DNA from: Colwellia sp. 75C3
GTDB taxonomy: Bacteria > Pseudomonadota > Gammaproteobacteria > Enterobacterales > Alteromonadaceae
Length of the DNA stretch: 64,000 bases
NCBI RefSeq assembly: GCF_002836255.1
Contig: NZ_PJAU01000034.1
Coordinates: forward strand, 1-64,000
Reading direction: 5' to 3'
Part shown: positions 21,601 through 31,363 of the stretch, in pieces
Layout of the letters: the number at the start of each line of letters is the position of its first letter
How positions within the stretch are numbered: position 1 is the first letter of the stretch
Notes under the pieces: generated by a model
What the model was told of the DNA's origin: nothing
The model's database searches: none
What the model saw: only the letters and a program-made list of their open reading frames with translations
Position numbers and translations under genes: made by a program

Positions 21601-22643
21601 ATACCCGACTTAACAATAGCGTACGCTTTAGCTTTATTAATGTTGGTCGCTATTTTTTTAACTTGCTCTTTAACTTCTTTAACCGCTGCAAACGCTTCAA
21701 GTAAATCTTCTTTAAAAGTCGATCTGGCATAACGTTTACCATCAAAAAAGCCATCCGGCATTTTGACCTTACCCTGGCCAACATCAAGCAGTGATAATTC
21801 TTTGCTGATAATGCTTTCAAGCCAAGCGGTTAATTGCAATAGCTCGTCACGTCTCTTCTCTTGATCTGCGCCCTTTTTAACTAATATTAAGGCGTTTTCA
21901 AATAGATCACTGTTGGCACTTAAGCTTTGTGAGGCAAGACGAACTAGCGCAATAAACTCCGCTTCAATACTTTCCACATCAACAACAGACAAAACACTGG
22001 TGTGCCCTATCGCTTTACTAAAGCTAGAGACAAAACTATCTGGCGTCGCCCAAAAGCTTGCTAGTAGCATAAAACTTTCATCGTCTGACTTGGCTAAACT
22101 GCGATACCAATCTTGGCAAACTTGTAGGGTTATTTCAGACGAATTGGCAGCCATATTGGCATTGAACGGTAAACCGCTGGTAAAGGCATATTGATTTAAT
22201 ACCCGCTGACAGAAACCATGAATAGTAAATATGGCTGCTTCATCTAAAAACAATAACGCGCGTTTTAAAAGAAATTCACGCTGAGGTTTTTCAATACGTT
22301 TATCAAGCGTAGCAAAATAAGCGTCTTGCTGACACAAGCTATCCCAATCACACAGAGCTTCGCGAATAAAAGCATCAATTCGCCCTCGCAGTTCTTGAGT
22401 GGCATCTTTGGTGAACGTCATCAATAAAATTTGTTCTACCGTTAACTCGCGTTCAAGCAGTAAACGTAAGTAGATACGGGTAATATTATAAGTTTTTCCG
22501 GTACCAGCACTGGCTTCAATAAGATGTTTGCCATTTAATTGAATAGTCGCGGCATCTAAGTTTTTTAACTGAATTTCTTCAGAAGTTGTCTTTGTATTAG
22601 GCGCTAGTGTGGTATTTAAAGACGTAATGGTCGTATCAGACAT
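18684..22643 (-). CDS. recB: Exodeoxyribonuclease V beta subunit RecB
   Basis: The protein has 1319 residues. It is a 3'-5' helicase plus the nuclease of RecBCD. Walker A EASAGTGKTYN is at residues 43-53, the UvrD motif QYPVALIDEFQDTDP lies near 410, GDPKQAIYGFRGGD near 455, and the helicase C-terminal LLYVAITRAERR near 895. The nuclease domain has GFIDLIFEY and CDYKSSHLG near residue 1211, the metal-binding Asp/Lys pair. It starts by TAATG overlap with recC, so translation is coupled. A 15-bp tandem repeat near residues 535-550 encodes GLAGKGLAGK in a region without conserved motifs. Confidence 0.97.
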   Translation of the reverse strand: MSDTTITSLNTTLAPNTKTTSEEIQLKNLDAATIQLNGKHLIEASAGTGKTYNITRIYLRLLLERELTVEQILLMTFTKDATQELRGRIDAFIREALCDWDSLCQQDAYFATLDKRIEKPQREFLLKRALLFLDEAAIFTIHGFCQRVLNQYAFTSGLPFNANMAANSSEITLQVCQDWYRSLAKSDDESFMLLASFWATPDSFVSSFSKAIGHTSVLSVVDVESIEAEFIALVRLASQSLSANSDLFENALILVKKGADQEKRRDELLQLTAWLESIISKELSLLDVGQGKVKMPDGFFDGKRYARSTFKEDLLEAFAAVKEVKEQVKKIATNINKAKAYAIVKSGIYTIRQQVIEQKQALNLLDFDDLINTLANCLNADMLKGSSSSDEASSEDSASDEGSNLLAQQLLAQYPVALIDEFQDTDPKQFGILQSIYYGENAKKAKAGLFLIGDPKQAIYGFRGGDIFAYLNARSGCDYHWLMDTNWRSTAEMIAGYNQFFTYKRHESLVEGSATQQSTQKSESVFGFGIPYSPVLAGKGLAGKGLAGKKAQAVDEPVIADSDKALQFIHFTDHENADDDTNPQGNKVSQGSRPMLANWCANEIVTLLSTREASREASTGPSGESSKVTSTKVKPKDIAILVRDGAEARDIKHALQQAGLDSVFLSDRANLFHSQQAKQLLGLLKGVLLPENERLFVAALSCGLLGFDANKLHQLQQDEMAYQTLKFAFVDYRTQWQRQGFITMAINLMHNLLDVPQNNKDRCLTNVLHLFEILQAASVRLSQGQELLHWFEQQCHLETNDVEAELRLESDGDLIRLITQHGCKGLEFPYVFIPFACRHKDPLKFGNKSVSYLEYHDKNGDLCLSLDGSKEAKAAMSNEAYAESIRLLYVAITRAERRCYVLCCSFDNYHLSPLGKTLQFQEQESILKPLQALRKSAEHAIGIREVALECYLDEDSDDKAALNQLNKTKQDLTDTAVSKFIGKIERDWWLSSFSALSRNIRHAGVSNPDRDTDTASTHLATLPATEINIEPNGEQICFKLTKGAHTGNLLHDILEQTNFSEPDWHESMEKPLLAYGELNGNNTNANTGSKGTSFTADDLIQWLEEVLSAPFISGNHNGDNNESEALGCLADLASNKTLRESEFYFPMQGGGTSALANLLTDHRNSAERTNTEATGASLRYPVMLPSYKKLSGMMHGFIDLIFEYQGKYYLCDYKSSHLGDNFQDYQFDALLDNVEKNYYDLQYLIYSLALHRYLKQTLVDYDVNQHFGGVYYLYLRGMTTDPEHQGAGVYYRKIAEQEINNLDALFSNKESNEQSNEGA
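21001..21039. repeat. 15-bp tandem repeat inside recB
   Basis: The unit CCCGCTAGCCCTTTA occurs twice exactly and then in part. It preserves the reading frame and encodes repeated L-A-G-K-G in RecB. Confidence 0.85.
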
Positions 22644-25600
22644 TATTTAGCCTCCTTGCTTGGCTTAGCAGTGCTTTTAGTCGCCTTTTTAGCGGCCGGC
22701 TTGGCTGCTTTTTTAGTGACGACTTGATATAAGTCTTGATAGACAAACTCAAGGTCAGCTTGGTGATTATGATACTGCGGACACTCGGGCCAGAAATAAC
22801 TCAAGTAATCATCATCACTTAATCCACGTGTACTCATATCACCTAACCACAAACCTTCAAAACGTGCTTGTGTCATTTCAACGAGTTGACCACGTTTTTT
22901 AGTAAAAACTTGCTCTGCTAATTCTCCATTTAGCAACAATACTTGCTGTTGCCCTTTAAAAAATAGCTTAATGAGGTTAATAAGTTTTGATTTGGCATCG
23001 GGTATATTTGCCACAGTGAATTGTTCTACTTTTTGCGCTTTAGTATTAAAATACAAACCGATAGTCTCAGTTACTTGCTGCAGTTTATGCGCGTGTTCAT
23101 CGGTACTTATTGTATTAGACGTCTTCACTTCATTGGCAATAACTTGGCCTTGCCATACCTGTAAGACAAGTTGCTGAAAATACATAACAAATTTATCTTT
23201 GGCTTTGGCGCTTGAACTACGATAGTGCACTAATAAGTTATTCTTAACCGCTACTTTGGTATTCAGCAAAACCTTGATTTTTTTAGCGCTAAGTCCACCA
23301 ATGTTAGCATCGTCGATACTATTACCGTCGATAGCAAGCACTATGTTGCAGTCGATAAGTTCTGGGTTTTCACAGCTAAGCTTATTGATTTCTTCGCTAA
23401 ATAGTTGCACATCATGCTGGTAATCAGTAAACAGCGTTGACGTTGTTGGTAGATCTGGAAACTTACCTGATAACTGAGCACGGGTTAATACTTGCTCAGA
23501 CTCATCTTTATATGACTGAGTATCGATTGTTCCAGTTAATGCCGCACTGAGTAAGTCTTGTCGCAATAAATAGCTTTGCAAGTGATTAACGCTAAAGGGC
23601 TCAACATCTTCAAGTACTGTATTGTTATTATCAAAATATAAATTAAGCTGCTGTTGCGCGAACATCTTCGCCGGATGCTGATAAAAACGTATTAATTGCT
23701 GGCAAGATAAACTCACTTCATTCGTTATCTCTTCACTTTGCATCACTACTTGGGATGCTTCTAAATTCATATCCAGATCATTTTCAATAGTGTCCGCTGG
23801 ACCTTGCCCTAATGCTAACCAGTTAGCATCGAAACTTGGCCATTTACCTTGATAGTTTTTCGGACTAAAAGCTTGCATGGCTAACTGATAGATAGCTGAT
23901 TTCTCTTGCTCTGCATCACCTTCATCGGTCTGTTCAGTAAAATCCCAACCATAACCTTGTGCTAAGTATTCCATTAGCTCTTTTACAACCAGTGAGGGTT
24001 CTTTTTCTTTATTATTCTTGATATTTCGGCCTTGATAGCTCAGATATAACGAATCTCTTGCTGAGATGATTGCTTCAAGAAATAAATACCTGTCATCACC
24101 ACGGCGTGATCTGTCTCCTAATTCAGCTTTCGATAGCGACATCAGATCAAACCCTAAAGCTTGGCGTTGACGAGGAAATTGTCCATCATTCAAACCAAGC
24201 ACCGCTATTACTTTAAAAGGAATACTACGCATAGGTAACATAGAGCAAAAGGTTACTTGCCCTACCATAAACTGCTTACTAGCATCACCTTGACTAAAAT
24301 GCTGTGATAGATAATCAACAATAATTAATAGGGAAATATCATCGTCAAAATGTGCATGATGACAATGTTCAACTAGACCGGAAATAGCTTGTTCAATCAC
24401 CATCAGGCTATTTTCATTACTGACGTTGTCCGCATCAACTCGGCTAAATAAATACCCTAATTGCTCAAGTAAAAAGCTCTGCCATTGAACCGCAGTGCGC
24501 GATCGTTGTAGGTTTTCACTAAAATAATGTAATTGTTCGATAAATAGCATTAACTGACCGAGTAAAACGCCATCACTACCTTCAACATTACTTAACAACA
24601 GTTGTTGTTGATAAACTTGCTCGCTATCGGCATAAGCAAAACCACGTAGCAAGCGTGACAAGCCTTGTTGCCAAGTAAAAGAAGCGTTTGCTTGTTGTCC
24701 TAACAATGATTGCTTATGTGTTAAATCTAAGCCCCAGTGGACTGTGGCTTGTTCTAGCCAAGCAGAAATTTTAACTAAGTCTTCAGAGTTAATAGCAAAG
24801 TTGTTTGCCATGGCAGGTAAACGCAAAAATGATAACAATTGTGACACGCCGAATCGGCTATCAGGTAAGGTCAGTAACTCAGTAAAAGCAGCGACTAAAG
24901 GATCGCTATCTTTTGCACTACGATCCGCAATAGAGCATGGTAACGGCGGTACCTCACCCGCTATATCTTGCCAGCCGCGGGTAAATACTGCATTGACATA
25001 AGGGGCATACTCTTCAATTTGCGGACACATAACCAAGATGTCTTTCGGTGTTAAACTTTTATCTTGGTTAAATTGATGTAACAAATAGTCATGTAGTGCT
25101 TGAACTTCCCGTAATGCACTATGACAACTGGTGATAATAATTGAATCATCAAGCTGTACTTCTTTAGGATTAGCAGTCTCATCATCAGAGGGCGCTCTTG
25201 CATCAGACAATTCAAGAATATCGTTTTGTAGCTGATGTAAAACACTGTTTACTTCACCGGCAATTAAGTCGCCGCTCATTATTTCGCCATGCTCATTTAC
25301 TGGTTGGGCGCTGTTAGCTTGCTCAATTTTAGCTTGTTCAAACAGCTCAACATCAATGGTACTGTAATCTTGTAACATTGAGATGAACTCACGCCCTTGT
25401 TGTCCTAAATTTGCTAATAAAGGATTACCAACAAAGCTTTGTATGTCATCGACACCATCCGACCATTTGCATAGCTTATTTAACGCAAGTTTCTCAGTAA
25501 CTATATCGCCCCAATAGGAAAAACAAGGATTAAGATGAAAGAAATGGACTTCAACATGTTCACTTAATGCATTAATAAAATTTAGCCACATCGGCGCCAT

Positions 25601-26296
25601 AGTATTAAGGCCGAAAAAACTAATACGTGGCGGAACAAGGTCTTTTTTGTCTTTGATATTGGCAATAGCGTCATGCATTAATTCAACCGGGTTATACGGT
25701 AATTGTTCGATTAATAAACACCATAATTTCCCCTGCCATTTGTGCTCACTGGTTGCAATATTTTCTAAACCTTTGAGCTCAAATTTTCCTTGTTGCCAAT
25801 TGTCTAACCACTGCGGTCGAAATATCAAATACTGTTCATATAAATCCGCTAATTGTGTGGCTAATTGGTAACGTTTTAACTGCGCATGTTTACCTTCATT
25901 CTGCGTGTTTCCTTCACCTTCGCTTACCACTTCGTCACCACGCCAATAGTGGGTAGCTTGACTAAAATCAGCATCTTCAACCACTGAATCACGTGCTAAT
26001 ATTTCATGGATACGCCAACAAAGCACTTCTCTAGAGTAAGGTGACTGATCAGGCACCTTATCATCGCTAGCAAGCGACCTGATTAACTTCCACAAAAACT
26101 GAGCCGGTAACGCGTAACGCATATTCATGCTAATACCACGTTCTTTGGCAATAGCTAAGTTAAGCCAATGTTGCATGCCAGCATTTTGAACCACAATGAC
26201 TTCTTGATTGAATACGCCTAGGGGAGAAAGCTGTGAAATTTTGTTGAGTAACAGCAACAAATTTTCCATTTTGTTGGCAGGATAAAGGTAAATCAA
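22643..26296 (-). CDS. recC: Exodeoxyribonuclease V gamma subunit RecC
   Basis: The protein has 1217 residues, somewhat longer than the E. coli protein (about 1122). It is the Chi-scanning, helicase-dead subunit of RecBCD. Typical segments are VQNAGMQHWLN near residue 37, ISFFGLNTMAPMWL near 230, DILVMCPQIEEYAPYV near 415, and LPMRSIPFKVIAVLGLNDG near 690. The start is TTG with AAGG upstream. The C-terminus is an unusual Lys/Ala-rich tail of about 22 residues (KKAAKPAAKKATKS). Order recC-recB-recD is as in E. coli but without ptrA between recC and recB. Confidence 0.96.
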   Translation of the reverse strand: MIYLYPANKMENLLLLLNKISQLSPLGVFNQEVIVVQNAGMQHWLNLAIAKERGISMNMRYALPAQFLWKLIRSLASDDKVPDQSPYSREVLCWRIHEILARDSVVEDADFSQATHYWRGDEVVSEGEGNTQNEGKHAQLKRYQLATQLADLYEQYLIFRPQWLDNWQQGKFELKGLENIATSEHKWQGKLWCLLIEQLPYNPVELMHDAIANIKDKKDLVPPRISFFGLNTMAPMWLNFINALSEHVEVHFFHLNPCFSYWGDIVTEKLALNKLCKWSDGVDDIQSFVGNPLLANLGQQGREFISMLQDYSTIDVELFEQAKIEQANSAQPVNEHGEIMSGDLIAGEVNSVLHQLQNDILELSDARAPSDDETANPKEVQLDDSIIITSCHSALREVQALHDYLLHQFNQDKSLTPKDILVMCPQIEEYAPYVNAVFTRGWQDIAGEVPPLPCSIADRSAKDSDPLVAAFTELLTLPDSRFGVSQLLSFLRLPAMANNFAINSEDLVKISAWLEQATVHWGLDLTHKQSLLGQQANASFTWQQGLSRLLRGFAYADSEQVYQQQLLLSNVEGSDGVLLGQLMLFIEQLHYFSENLQRSRTAVQWQSFLLEQLGYLFSRVDADNVSNENSLMVIEQAISGLVEHCHHAHFDDDISLLIIVDYLSQHFSQGDASKQFMVGQVTFCSMLPMRSIPFKVIAVLGLNDGQFPRQRQALGFDLMSLSKAELGDRSRRGDDRYLFLEAIISARDSLYLSYQGRNIKNNKEKEPSLVVKELMEYLAQGYGWDFTEQTDEGDAEQEKSAIYQLAMQAFSPKNYQGKWPSFDANWLALGQGPADTIENDLDMNLEASQVVMQSEEITNEVSLSCQQLIRFYQHPAKMFAQQQLNLYFDNNNTVLEDVEPFSVNHLQSYLLRQDLLSAALTGTIDTQSYKDESEQVLTRAQLSGKFPDLPTTSTLFTDYQHDVQLFSEEINKLSCENPELIDCNIVLAIDGNSIDDANIGGLSAKKIKVLLNTKVAVKNNLLVHYRSSSAKAKDKFVMYFQQLVLQVWQGQVIANEVKTSNTISTDEHAHKLQQVTETIGLYFNTKAQKVEQFTVANIPDAKSKLINLIKLFFKGQQQVLLLNGELAEQVFTKKRGQLVEMTQARFEGLWLGDMSTRGLSDDDYLSYFWPECPQYHNHQADLEFVYQDLYQVVTKKAAKPAAKKATKSTAKPSKEAK

Positions 26297-26537
26297 GATA
26301 ATGCCTTAGAAAGCTAGAAGTCAGCTAAATTTAATCAAATTGGTATTATACAAATTTAACCACAAGGCGTAGATGAACACTAGTAAAATCAGTGAGCTAT
26401 TGTGTAATTGGGGATGTACTACACAGTTATTATAAAACGGTATTATTTATTAGAACCAAATTCGATTTTAACTTGGTTCTAATTCCACTTTTAATTCATC
26501 TCATAATCAACATTTATTCAACGGTCTACTCAGTTTT
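26297..26537. other. Intergenic region between recC and DUF4870 gene
   Basis: A hairpin at about 26452-26482 (AGAACCAA / TTGGTTCT) sits downstream of the DUF4870 gene and may stop its transcription, though no T run follows. A single AATTGGTATTA motif near 26340 resembles one end of the dispersed repeats but has no partner nearby. Confidence 0.4.
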
Positions 26538-26906
26538 TTATTGGATGAAGTCTAAATGCTTTTGATAGAAATCACCTAACAAAGGTACCTTGTATTCTTG
26601 GCCTTGAATCGCAGCATAAAGCCCGATTGCCCAGCCTAGAAAGACACCAATATTTAGTACCCATCCCACTAAAGGAATCAATGAAAGAATTGCACCGGTA
26701 ATAATTAAACCGAGAGACTGACGCAAATGAAAGCTTGCCAGTGATGATTGATGCTTATCATAAATTATCATGGCCACTATCCAACCTATAAGTGTAAAGT
26801 AACTTATAACCGCAACTAACGTGGCCATTTTAAATCGTTCAGCTAGGCTCAACTTCTTTTCAAAAACATTGTCATAATCACTTGGGGTATGTGGCATAAC
26901 AGACAC
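26538..26906 (-). CDS. DUF4870 (Tic20-like) membrane protein
   Basis: The protein has 122 residues. Three or four membrane helices include YFTLIGWIVAMIIYDKHQ, the family-typical ASFHLRQSLGLIITGAIL and VGWVLNIGVFLGWAIGLYAA. This layout matches DUF4870, also described as Tic20-like, a small inner-membrane family of unknown function. It stands alone. Confidence 0.82.
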   Translation of the reverse strand: MSVMPHTPSDYDNVFEKKLSLAERFKMATLVAVISYFTLIGWIVAMIIYDKHQSSLASFHLRQSLGLIITGAILSLIPLVGWVLNIGVFLGWAIGLYAAIQGQEYKVPLLGDFYQKHLDFIQ

Positions 26907-27089
26907 TCCGTAGTAAATATTAAGAAGGAATTCACCTAAGTTTTATAAGGTAAATATTTAACGTAAAGTTTAACTTAGGCTTACCTTAAACTTAGGAAAA
27001 TTAATGCCATTCAACAAGGCATTTTTTATATCTTAATAAGACTAACGGCTAAATGTTTCAATTTTATGACATATAATCATAAAATATTT

Positions 27090-29270
27090 TTATGGCTGCT
27101 TTTTCAACGTTTGGACAAAGTCACGATATTGTTCTTGTATTTTTACTATGTGTTTTAGTTGTTCATCAGTCGATAATATTTGATAAGACAAACAATTATA
27201 ACTCACACTCAATCGAGTAAAAACAATAGCTAACTCAGGATATTGTTCTCTTACCTGTTTAGAAAAATCGTTAACTGTCATCGCAACAGGTTTAACTATG
27301 CCCTGCTTTGCTAATTTTCCTAACGCTTTTTGATAAACTAACTGCCATTTAGATAGTGGTTGTTTTTTTACCTTTGACCGATTAAATAAGTGGAGAAATA
27401 ACATAAGCATAACCATACTGATGACCAATGCTATGGCAATAATCAAAGCGAATTTCCAACTCGCCATCTTGCCAAACCAGTGTTTTAATAAGTTATATTG
27501 CTGCTTACTATTAAAACCAATGACCCATCGGGTCCATTGATAATCAAGAATATCGAATTGTAAGCGTAAGCTATTGAGCCAGGCGATATTCTTCATCTGA
27601 TACAAGCTAAACAGCTCATTGTTCAGCTTAGATTGTTCTTGCAATAATTCATTAGACCATCCTGAATTAACACGTTCTGGGTCTACTGCACCCGTTGGAT
27701 CAACCCGAACCCAACCTTTATCTTTTACCCATATTTCAGACCAAGCATGGGCGTCATATTGATAAATACTTAAATGACCCTTCTCTGAATAATCATCCTC
27801 ATTATTGCTACCGTTATACTCACCACCTAAATAGCCGGTTACCAAACGTGCAGGGATGCCTGATGCACGCATAATAAAGGTAAAAGCACTGGCATAATGG
27901 ACACAGAAACCTGCTTGAGTATCAAAGAAAAATTGGTCTAAGCTATTATTTATCAATAATGGCGGTTGCAAGGTATAGGAATAATTTTGTTTATTTATAC
28001 GTGACAGTATCGCTTGTGCACGTGCTTGAGCGTCAGGGTAATTATGCTTTAATTGTAACGCCATTTGCTCTAATCGCGGGTTACTTCCCTCTGGGTAGTT
28101 TAAGTTAACTGTTCTACTGTGCTCAGATAACACAAGCGATAACGGCAGTGATAAGTAACTACTTAGTTGGTAGGATTTCGCTTGCGTTATAATTTTTGAA
28201 CTCATAAAGGTGAAATCACTTTTTGCCCTAATGCCATTGCTCGCATTTGAAGCAATAGCCGGTGCTAAAGCAAATAAATACTTTTGAAAGCTTGGCTCTA
28301 CGGTAACTTGATAGTTTAAGGGAACAATATCGCTGTCATTGGGATTAACACTAAAGGTGTTGCTAGGTGATTGTTTGACTGTATTCTTCAGCGCTGCTTT
28401 TATCCTGGTCCATTGTCTACCATCGTAATCCTCTAGCACCATTGCACGCCAATATAACTGAGAATAATTAGGTATGCCTTGTTGACCAAAATCAGCGCGA
28501 AATGCCAATTTTGTTGATCGGGATAAATTGGCGATATCTCCGGGTTTTACTGTATCAGACAAACCCGTTTCCGCTGACTTTGCGCTCGGCATTTGCCAAA
28601 AAGGCGATAATCGGGGAAAAACTAAAAAAAGTACCACTGCTAATATGGTACTTTGCCCCAGTATGACAGCCATCACTTTGATATTTGTGGCAAAAGTTTT
28701 CTCCGATGAAAAAAACTGTAACAAAACCGATAAGTTGATGACTAATAAAGTGAGTGTAATGAAGCTAAAAAGTAAATCTTGTCTAAAAATAAGTGATGAT
28801 GCTAAAACAAATAGACCTAAAAGTAGTAGTTGATAGAAGTCCCTGCGTGCCTTTAATTCAAACGCTTTCAGTACATAAGAAAAACAAAGTAAATGTACCA
28901 TACTTGCAAGAATCCCTACTTCTTTAGCAGTAAGAGCAATGGCTAGACAGCCTAGTAAAGCAAATATTCCTAAAAGGATAGGTGAAACAATGGTTGCCTG
29001 TTGTTGTTTTTTAAGGTGATTTGAGTGTTTAACCGTAGCTTCTTTCTTTCTCGTTTTTATACGATCTCGGCTGTTATGTAATAAAAGTGCCTGCCACGCC
29101 AGTGACAATGAAATAATAGCTAACATCCAAGTACTTAATTCTAAGGCAATCACTGCAATATTTAAGCATTGGCACAGCCAAAGTAGCCAAGCATTTTTTC
29201 TACTTAAACAAAAATTTACTTTAGCTTTCCCTACAGATCCCGATGATGTTTTTTTATTGAAAAATATCAT
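27090..29270 (-). CDS. Transglutaminase-like membrane protein (TgpA/DUF3488 family)
   Basis: The protein has 726 residues. Five or six N-terminal membrane helices (about 28-225, the DUF3488/TgpA N-terminal domain) precede a periplasmic transglutaminase-like domain with a complete Cys-His-Asp triad: GFCVHYASAF near 455, DAHAWSEIWV near 508 and RVDPTGA near 523. One further helix (about 607-627) is followed by a DUF4129-like cytoplasmic tail. It overlaps the DUF58 gene by ATGA, so it is translationally coupled. The moxR-DUF58-tgpA set is widespread. Its physiological substrate is unknown. Confidence 0.9.
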   Translation of the reverse strand: MIFFNKKTSSGSVGKAKVNFCLSRKNAWLLWLCQCLNIAVIALELSTWMLAIISLSLAWQALLLHNSRDRIKTRKKEATVKHSNHLKKQQQATIVSPILLGIFALLGCLAIALTAKEVGILASMVHLLCFSYVLKAFELKARRDFYQLLLLGLFVLASSLIFRQDLLFSFITLTLLVINLSVLLQFFSSEKTFATNIKVMAVILGQSTILAVVLFLVFPRLSPFWQMPSAKSAETGLSDTVKPGDIANLSRSTKLAFRADFGQQGIPNYSQLYWRAMVLEDYDGRQWTRIKAALKNTVKQSPSNTFSVNPNDSDIVPLNYQVTVEPSFQKYLFALAPAIASNASNGIRAKSDFTFMSSKIITQAKSYQLSSYLSLPLSLVLSEHSRTVNLNYPEGSNPRLEQMALQLKHNYPDAQARAQAILSRINKQNYSYTLQPPLLINNSLDQFFFDTQAGFCVHYASAFTFIMRASGIPARLVTGYLGGEYNGSNNEDDYSEKGHLSIYQYDAHAWSEIWVKDKGWVRVDPTGAVDPERVNSGWSNELLQEQSKLNNELFSLYQMKNIAWLNSLRLQFDILDYQWTRWVIGFNSKQQYNLLKHWFGKMASWKFALIIAIALVISMVMLMLFLHLFNRSKVKKQPLSKWQLVYQKALGKLAKQGIVKPVAMTVNDFSKQVREQYPELAIVFTRLSVSYNCLSYQILSTDEQLKHIVKIQEQYRDFVQTLKKQP

Positions 29271-30289
29271 GAATATAAAGCCAATGCAGTTAAACAGGCT
29301 TGTTGATGTTCAAAGCCAACGTTAGGTGCTATGTTCATTGACTCATTGTTGATATCAGCAGAAAGCGATAAACCAAACGCTTGATTAGTTGCTGTTAGCT
29401 CGCCAATAAGGAAACTTAAATAGGCAAGTTGTGTTTCAACATCATTACTTGGCATATCCTTAAGTTTTAACCACTGTAATTGGCCCTGACTTGCTTGATA
29501 ATGTTTTGAATAATGTCCTTGCCCTTTCGCTAACTGCTTCCAGGCCGTTCTTGCTCTTGATTCGCCACGAACAAAACTTTTCAGTTCAGAAAAATCATCG
29601 GTGCCAACACTGTTAGTTGTTTGATAACTCTCCATATTCGGTTCGTCTGGTTGAGCCGAAAATTGATATTGGCCCGCCACTAAGTTTTTAGCTTTAGGGT
29701 AAACAATGGCGTAATGACCAAAGTCTAATACGGTTTTACTTTTAAAAAGACCTAATGAATATTCACTAAAAACAGTAACTCGGCCTAAATAGTGCTTGCC
29801 TCGTTTAGACGATTTATACGTTAATTTTATTTCTTCGCTGCCTTGTGCACACTGAGCGATATGCTCAGACTGGCTAATCAGAGTACGGTCAGTGAAATGA
29901 GCATTAATATCATAATGTGTTTTATCAGCTGTGACTTTAATCGGAAAGTAGATCAGATCATCGGCGTAACCTAGCTGCTTAGCCCGACTATAAAAACGTA
30001 ATTGAGAGAAATTATAAAAGCTATGTAACATCACACTAATAAACACGCTCGCTAATAGGTAACTAAACAGCAAAATGATATTATTTTGGTAGTTAGTCCC
30101 CAAAAAAAACACCAATACCACAAAACCTAGATACGACAAGCCAAACCGAGTTGGGTATATCATGATGTTACGGCTATTTAGCTGATGTTCATCCCTTGTT
30201 GGGATCCTCTTTGAAAGCCAACGCTCAAAATTTCTATTAAAGAACCCACTGACCGACTCAGGTATTGAAAATGCTGGCATTATTCCCAT
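29267..30289 (-). CDS. DUF58 family protein
   Basis: The protein has 340 residues. Two N-terminal membrane helices (about 35-80) precede a beta-rich region and the DUF58 signature (DDFSELKSFVRGESRARTAW, residues of about 235-255), part of a von Willebrand A-like fold. ATG at 30289 is chosen because AGGGGCG precedes it; a GTG lies one codon earlier. It partners MoxR and TgpA in the same operon, with a 9 bp gap to moxR. Confidence 0.9.
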   Translation of the reverse strand: MGIMPAFSIPESVSGFFNRNFERWLSKRIPTRDEHQLNSRNIMIYPTRFGLSYLGFVVLVFFLGTNYQNNIILLFSYLLASVFISVMLHSFYNFSQLRFYSRAKQLGYADDLIYFPIKVTADKTHYDINAHFTDRTLISQSEHIAQCAQGSEEIKLTYKSSKRGKHYLGRVTVFSEYSLGLFKSKTVLDFGHYAIVYPKAKNLVAGQYQFSAQPDEPNMESYQTTNSVGTDDFSELKSFVRGESRARTAWKQLAKGQGHYSKHYQASQGQLQWLKLKDMPSNDVETQLAYLSFLIGELTATNQAFGLSLSADINNESMNIAPNVGFEHQQACLTALALYS

Positions 30290-30298
30290 CACTCGCCC

Positions 30299-31363
30299 CT
30301 AGGCATGGCCAAGAGGATTTAACACATCAACACATTTAAGTATTTTATTAGCGACACTGGTATCGTTAGCATGACTAGACCCTAACTGCTGACTAGGTTG
30401 CATTTCTAAACGGTGCTGACAGACCACATAAAACACTGCTTGCACATCATCAGGTAAAACATAATCTCGGTTATCAATAAAAGCCATTGCTTTAGCCGCT
30501 TGTAATAGTGCTTTTGACGCTCTTGGTGATAAGGGCTTACAACTAATCTCAGGCTCATTTACCTGTGTATTAGCGTGGATAGTATTGGTTACGTTACTGT
30601 GACTGCTATAAGCACGTCTACTGACATGACTTAAGGCTATAATATATTCAATAACATCATTTGATACATTAACTTGAGTAACCGCATTCTGCATAGCAAT
30701 CAGCTCTTCTTGCTTGATCACCCCCTCATTATCGATTTTGTTATCTGGAGCCGTTTTATTTGTTCGCTGTGAAGTATTTAATAAAATTTTCTTTTCAGCT
30801 TTTAAATCTGGAAAGCCCAAAGATAAACGCATCATAAAGCGATCAAGCTGTGATTCTGGTAAAGGATATGTCCCTGCATGAAATAACGGGTTCTGGGTAG
30901 CAATAACAAAAAATGGTATAGGTAATTCATGAGTAATGCCATCAATACTTACTTGCTGCTCTGCCATTGCTTCAAGCAGTGCGCTTTGTGTTTTTGGACT
31001 CGCTCGGTTAATTTCATCCGCAAGTACTACTTGGTTAAAAATAGGACCTTTGTGAAGTTTGAAATGATTAGTTTCTTTATCAAAAATCGAAAAACCAACA
31101 ACATCGGCAGGTAATAAATCATTGGTAAACTGAGTACGCTGATAACTCAAACCTAATGTAGTCGCCAATACATGGGCAAGTGTAGTTTTCCCCATGCCAG
31201 GTAAGTCTTCTATTAATAAATGACCTTGAGCGAGTAAACAGGCAAGCGCTAATCGACATTCTTTCGGTTTACCTAATACCACGGATTCAATTTTATTTAA
31301 AATGGCAGTAATAGACTGTTGACTGGCTTGGACTTGATCTACTATGAGCGGCGTTTGTGGCAT
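30299..31363 (-). CDS. MoxR-family AAA+ ATPase
   Basis: The protein has 354 residues. Walker A is LPGMGKT at residues 54-60 and Walker B is VVLADEINRASP. Sensor motifs FFVIATQNP and LPESQLDRFMMRL follow, as in MoxR/RavA-type chaperone ATPases. A Ser/Asn-rich insertion (about 255-285) and a polar C-terminus are unusual. The start codon lies directly after the T run of the aroG terminator with no ribosome-binding site, so the mRNA may be leaderless. It heads the moxR-DUF58-tgpA operon. Confidence 0.92.
   Translation of the reverse strand: MPQTPLIVDQVQASQQSITAILNKIESVVLGKPKECRLALACLLAQGHLLIEDLPGMGKTTLAHVLATTLGLSYQRTQFTNDLLPADVVGFSIFDKETNHFKLHKGPIFNQVVLADEINRASPKTQSALLEAMAEQQVSIDGITHELPIPFFVIATQNPLFHAGTYPLPESQLDRFMMRLSLGFPDLKAEKKILLNTSQRTNKTAPDNKIDNEGVIKQEELIAMQNAVTQVNVSNDVIEYIIALSHVSRRAYSSHSNVTNTIHANTQVNEPEISCKPLSPRASKALLQAAKAMAFIDNRDYVLPDDVQAVFYVVCQHRLEMQPSQQLGSSHANDTSVANKILKCVDVLNPLGHA

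Noticed and set aside
16490..26296. recBCD as part of a defence island
   Set aside because: It is the core repair operon in ordinary order with no defence genes around it.
26337..26349. AAATTGGTATTAT as a further dispersed-repeat copy
   Set aside because: Only one end motif is present and no core or second terminus lies within the expected distance.
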